From positions 1 through 8,695 of the forward strand of contig CAZELH010000034.1 in the NCBI GenBank assembly GCA_964513095.1: a stretch of DNA of 8,695 nt, given 5' to 3'. A model generated the notes under the pieces. The model was not told the DNA's origin and made no database searches. It saw only the letters and a list, made by a program, of their open reading frames with translations. Shown one piece after another: positions 7,591-8,695 of this stretch. Each line of letters opens with the position of its first letter. The first letter of the stretch is position 1. The position numbers were made by a program, and so were the translations under genes. The DNA comes from JBDKGD01 sp964513095. GTDB taxonomy: Bacteria; Patescibacteriota; Minisyncoccia; UBA6257; 2-01-FULL-56-20.

Positions 7591-8153
7591 GGGGTTGTTT
7601 GTGGTGATTCGATTTGGTTTGCGGCAAAGAATAGATATCCTGTTGCGGCAAATCGATACGTGGTTGAGCTCTGTTGCGTGAGGTTGATGTCGTTGAGTTT
7701 AAATGCGAATCGTGGCGCAAGGACTTCAATGTCGTTTAAAAAATCAACGATCGCATTTTTATCTCCTTCTCCTCGCATAGTGAAACTGGTATTTCCCGGC
7801 TGGGACGGGGTTGGTGTGGTTGGAGTGCCGGTAAATGTCATATCGAAATTTAGGCGATGAATATTTGCTTGTTGTTTTATCCAGCCAGATACCGATAAAA
7901 GTTGATCTTGTTGCGGAATGAATTTTTTTAATGGTTCTTTGTACAGCGCGGCTGTTGCGGCATTTTTTTGAAGTGTCGGGAGGATTTGTTGTGCTTGGGT
8001 GGCTGCAACTATATCCGCGCGTGTTTTTTGAATGATTTCATTTTGTGTCTGGATATCATCAGCGAGCCACCAAAATAATCCTGCAAATACCAGTGTCGAG
8101 ATCCCTATAGTTGTTCCTGCTACAGTAAGGTGGTGTTTGAGGTTCGTATCCAT
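7587..8153 (-). CDS. PilO-like type IV pilus assembly membrane protein (putative)
   Basis: This 188-residue protein has one N-terminal transmembrane helix (about 11-30, ending in FWWLADD). A heptad-like helical segment follows (33-70, ADDIQTQNEIIQKTRADIV...). After it comes an extracytoplasmic domain (80-178) with strand-helix-strand character and a Pro/Thr-rich insert at 109-119. This layout (short cytoplasmic tail, helix, coiled coil, ferredoxin-like domain) is that of PilO/GspM-type inner-membrane proteins of type IV pilus and type II secretion assembly platforms. The assignment rests on architecture and on GEGDKNAIVDFLNDIE, which resembles the PilO core helix, and no diagnostic motif is certain. 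It is the first gene of the leftward operon; PilM/PilN are not in the window. ATG 8153 lies about 9 nt from a perfect TATAAT, so the mRNA would be nearly leaderless. The gene ends in TGA. Confidence 0.62.
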   Translation of the reverse strand: MDTNLKHHLTVAGTTIGISTLVFAGLFWWLADDIQTQNEIIQKTRADIVAATQAQQILPTLQKNAATAALYKEPLKKFIPQQDQLLSVSGWIKQQANIHRLNFDMTFTGTPTTPTPSQPGNTSFTMRGEGDKNAIVDFLNDIEVLAPRFAFKLNDINLTQQSSTTYRFAATGYLFFAANQIESPQTTP

Positions 8154-8161
8154 TCTTTTTT

Positions 8162-8167
8162 ATTATA
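8162..8167 (-). promoter_or_regulatory. -10 element of the PilO-like/dprA/topA/rel operon
   Basis: On the - strand the sequence reads TATAAT, six As, G, then AATG. Transcription would start around 8155-8156, 2-5 nt before the ATG, giving a nearly leaderless mRNA. I find no good -35 at 16-18 nt spacing (best hexamers are ACACCT or CACACC), so the promoter is supported by the -10 alone. An inverted repeat abuts it. Confidence 0.5.
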
Positions 8168-8217
8168 CCTTATCGCGTAGCGTGAGGTGTGTAACGTGTA
8201 TCGTGTAGCGCGATAGG
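8168..8217. repeat. Direct and inverted repeat abutting the operon promoter
   Basis: TATCGCGTAGCG (8171-8182) and TATCGTGTAGCG (8199-8210) are direct repeats with 11 of 12 bases identical and a period of 28 nt. CCTTATCGCG (8168-8177) and CGCGATAGG (8209-8217) also form an inverted repeat of 9 bp with a one-base bulge. It starts at the base next to the -10 element, so it could be an operator or only intergenic repeat debris. Confidence 0.55.
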
Positions 8218-8226
8218 CAAATAATA

Positions 8227-8263
8227 AAGGACGATCCTTCATCCGCCAGCCGGCGGAGGCGGA
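8227..8263. repeat. GC-rich palindromic intergenic element
   Basis: TCCGCC (8242-8247), loop AGCC, GGCGGA (8252-8257) form a 6-bp hairpin, and a second GGCGGA follows at 8258-8263, so two alternative 3' arms can pair with one 5' arm. A small AAGGA-CGA-TCCTT hairpin (8227-8239) precedes it. No T run follows, so it is not a terminator. Its GC content stands out from the A/T-rich surroundings, in the manner of dispersed REP-like elements. Confidence 0.6.
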
Positions 8264-8340
8264 AAGAATTATGAATTGCGGATTGAGTATTGCGAATTAA
8301 GAATTAATATAGATATAGAGGGAGAAGGCGGGAAGTATGA
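8264..8340. repeat. Degenerate A/T-rich GAATT repeat region
   Basis: GAATT recurs at 8266, 8273 and 8301, with related words GATT (8281) and CGAATT (8293). ATTGCG occurs twice. No open frame or RNA gene is seen. This looks like slipped or copied intergenic filler. Together with 8154-8263 it fills the gap between the operon promoter and the tRNA-Val promoter. Confidence 0.4.
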
Positions 8341-8351
8341 TTTCTCTCTGT

Positions 8352-8380
8352 TTGAAAAATGGAGCAGGGAATGGTACATT
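8352..8380 (+). promoter_or_regulatory. Promoter of tRNA-Val
   Basis: TTGAAA (8352-8357) and TACATT (8375-8380) are 17 nt apart, with an extended -10 TGG (8372-8374) just upstream. The start point would be near 8387, about 9 nt before the tRNA. Confidence 0.6.
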
Positions 8381-8395
8381 GATTGTGTTGAATTT

Positions 8396-8467
8396 GCGCT
8401 TTTAGCTCAGTGGTAGAGCGTTTCATTGACATTGAAAAGGTCGGAGGTTCGATCCCTCCAAGGCGCA
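8396..8467 (+). tRNA. tRNA-Val (anticodon GAC)
   Basis: The full cloverleaf folds by eye. The acceptor is GCGCTTT (8396-8402) with AAGGCGC (8460-8466), one G-U. The D arm is GCTC/GAGC with loop AGTGGTA. The anticodon stem is TTTCA/TGAAA with loop TTGACAT, giving anticodon GAC at 8428-8430. A 5-nt variable loop and the T arm GGAGG-TTCGATC-CCTCC follow. The discriminator is A8467 and the next bases are CAT, so CCA is not encoded and must be added by CCA-adding enzyme. It would read GUC and GUU. A short direct repeat (TTAGGGTTTAG 8476-8486, TTAGGATTTAG 8497-8507) follows it. Confidence 0.95.
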
Positions 8468-8475
8468 CATTAAAG

Positions 8476-8507
8476 TTAGGGTTTAGCCACTAGATATTAG
8501 GATTTAG
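8476..8507. repeat. Short direct repeat between tRNAs
   Basis: TTAGGGTTTAG (8476-8486) and TTAGGATTTAG (8497-8507) match at 10 of 11 bases with a 21-nt period. They lie in the otherwise featureless A/T-rich spacer after tRNA-Val. Confidence 0.4.
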
Positions 8508-8545
8508 AAAGACATATACAATTTCAATACAGAAAAAACTAACTA

Positions 8546-8574
8546 TTGAAGAAAATCGGGTTTTTTATTACAGT
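8546..8574 (+). promoter_or_regulatory. Possible weak promoter upstream of the tRNA-Ile remnant
   Basis: TTGAAG (8546-8551) and TACAGT (8569-8574) are 17 nt apart, each 4 of 6 to consensus. The start point would fall about 7 nt before the tRNA-like remnant, similar to the tRNA-Val promoter layout. No better promoter is seen closer to the intact tRNA-Ile. Confidence 0.3.
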
Positions 8575-8587
8575 GATAGGGTATTTT

Positions 8588-8632
8588 GCGTGTGTAGTTT
8601 ACGTGGTAGGCCACTGTCCTGACCTGCCCGCC
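8588..8632 (+). pseudogene. Degenerate tRNA-Ile remnant (pseudo-tRNA)
   Basis: From 8588 the sequence tracks the intact tRNA-Ile at 8649. Of 34 aligned positions 29 are identical with one inserted base, including blocks TGTGTAG, GTGGTAG and CTGTCCTGA. After the anticodon loop the match stops. The D stem (GTTT versus AGGC) and the anticodon stem (CTGTC versus GCCCG) no longer pair, and no T arm follows before 8649. It is best read as a decayed or partial tandem copy and not as a working tRNA. Assembly error near a contig end is the main alternative. Confidence 0.65.
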
Positions 8633-8648
8633 GTACATAACAATTTTC

Positions 8649-8695
8649 GGGTGTGTAGTTCAGTGGTAGAACGCTGTCCTGATAAGACAGAAGTC
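8649..8695 (+). tRNA. tRNA-Ile (anticodon GAT), 3' truncated by window edge
   Basis: The visible 47 nt hold the acceptor 5' strand GGGTGTG, TA, the D arm GTTC/GAAC with loop AGTGGTA, and the anticodon stem CTGTC/GACAG with loop CTGATAA, giving anticodon GAT at 8681-8683. The variable loop begins (AAGTC) where the window ends. The T arm, acceptor 3' strand and CCA status cannot be seen. The identity is clear from the anticodon loop. Confidence 0.92.

Noticed and set aside
8242..8263. GC-rich hairpin as a terminator or CRISPR repeat
   Set aside because: There is no T run after it, and only one copy is present with no regularly spaced units.
8533..8566. Possible terminator: AAAAAAC paired with GTTTTTT after tRNA-Val
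   Set aside because: The stem is almost only A-T, the loop is about 20 nt, and it lies 65 nt after the tRNA, so it is too weak to call.
8588..8632. A functional third tRNA
   Set aside because: The D and anticodon stems do not pair and there is no T arm before the next tRNA begins.

Overview
The window looks like chromosomal DNA from a small-genome bacterium, most likely a Patescibacteria/CPR lineage of Parcubacteria type. This is an inference from gene content, style and tight packing, not from a marker gene. Pointers are near-universal housekeeping genes with compact versions of large proteins, almost no Shine-Dalgarno sequences, short A/T-rich and GC-palindromic intergenic repeats, tRNAs without encoded CCA, and a pilus-type protein next to the DNA-uptake gene dprA. 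TGA is used as an ordinary stop (HAD-like gene, PilO-like gene), so the UGA=Gly code of Gracilibacteria is not in use.

Left arm, + strand (1-2340): the 3' part of a ParB/Spo0J chromosome-partition gene runs in from the left edge. It is followed 5 nt later by a HAD-superfamily phosphatase-like gene. After a 206-nt gap holding a near-consensus sigma-70 promoter and a structured leader comes a 92-residue protein with a LIM-like half zinc finger. It has the only clear ribosome binding site in the window and ends at a strong intrinsic terminator.

Middle, - strand (8153 down to 2339): five tightly packed genes read leftward as one apparent operon: PilO-like membrane protein, 73-residue single-pass membrane protein, dprA (ssDNA loader for transformation/recombination), topA (topoisomerase I) and a compact bifunctional rel ((p)ppGpp synthetase/hydrolase). 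Junctions are a 4-nt overlap, 1-nt gap, 56-nt overlap and 12-nt gap. A perfect TATAAT lies so close to the first ATG that the transcript would be almost leaderless. The operon is convergent with the left arm.

Right arm (8154-8695): an intergenic stretch with direct and inverted repeats and a GC-rich palindrome, then tRNA-Val(GAC) with its own promoter. A decayed tRNA-Ile-like copy follows, then a genuine tRNA-Ile(GAT) cut by the right edge.

Functional picture: chromosome segregation on the left; envelope/pilus, DNA uptake, supercoiling and stringent response co-transcribed in the middle; translation genes on the right. I do not see a mobile element, CRISPR array, phage gene or defence system. 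The best second-look items are the tRNA-Ile remnant, the Rel protein missing its central regulatory domains, the independently controlled LIM-like mini-protein, and the repeat-flanked leaderless promoter.
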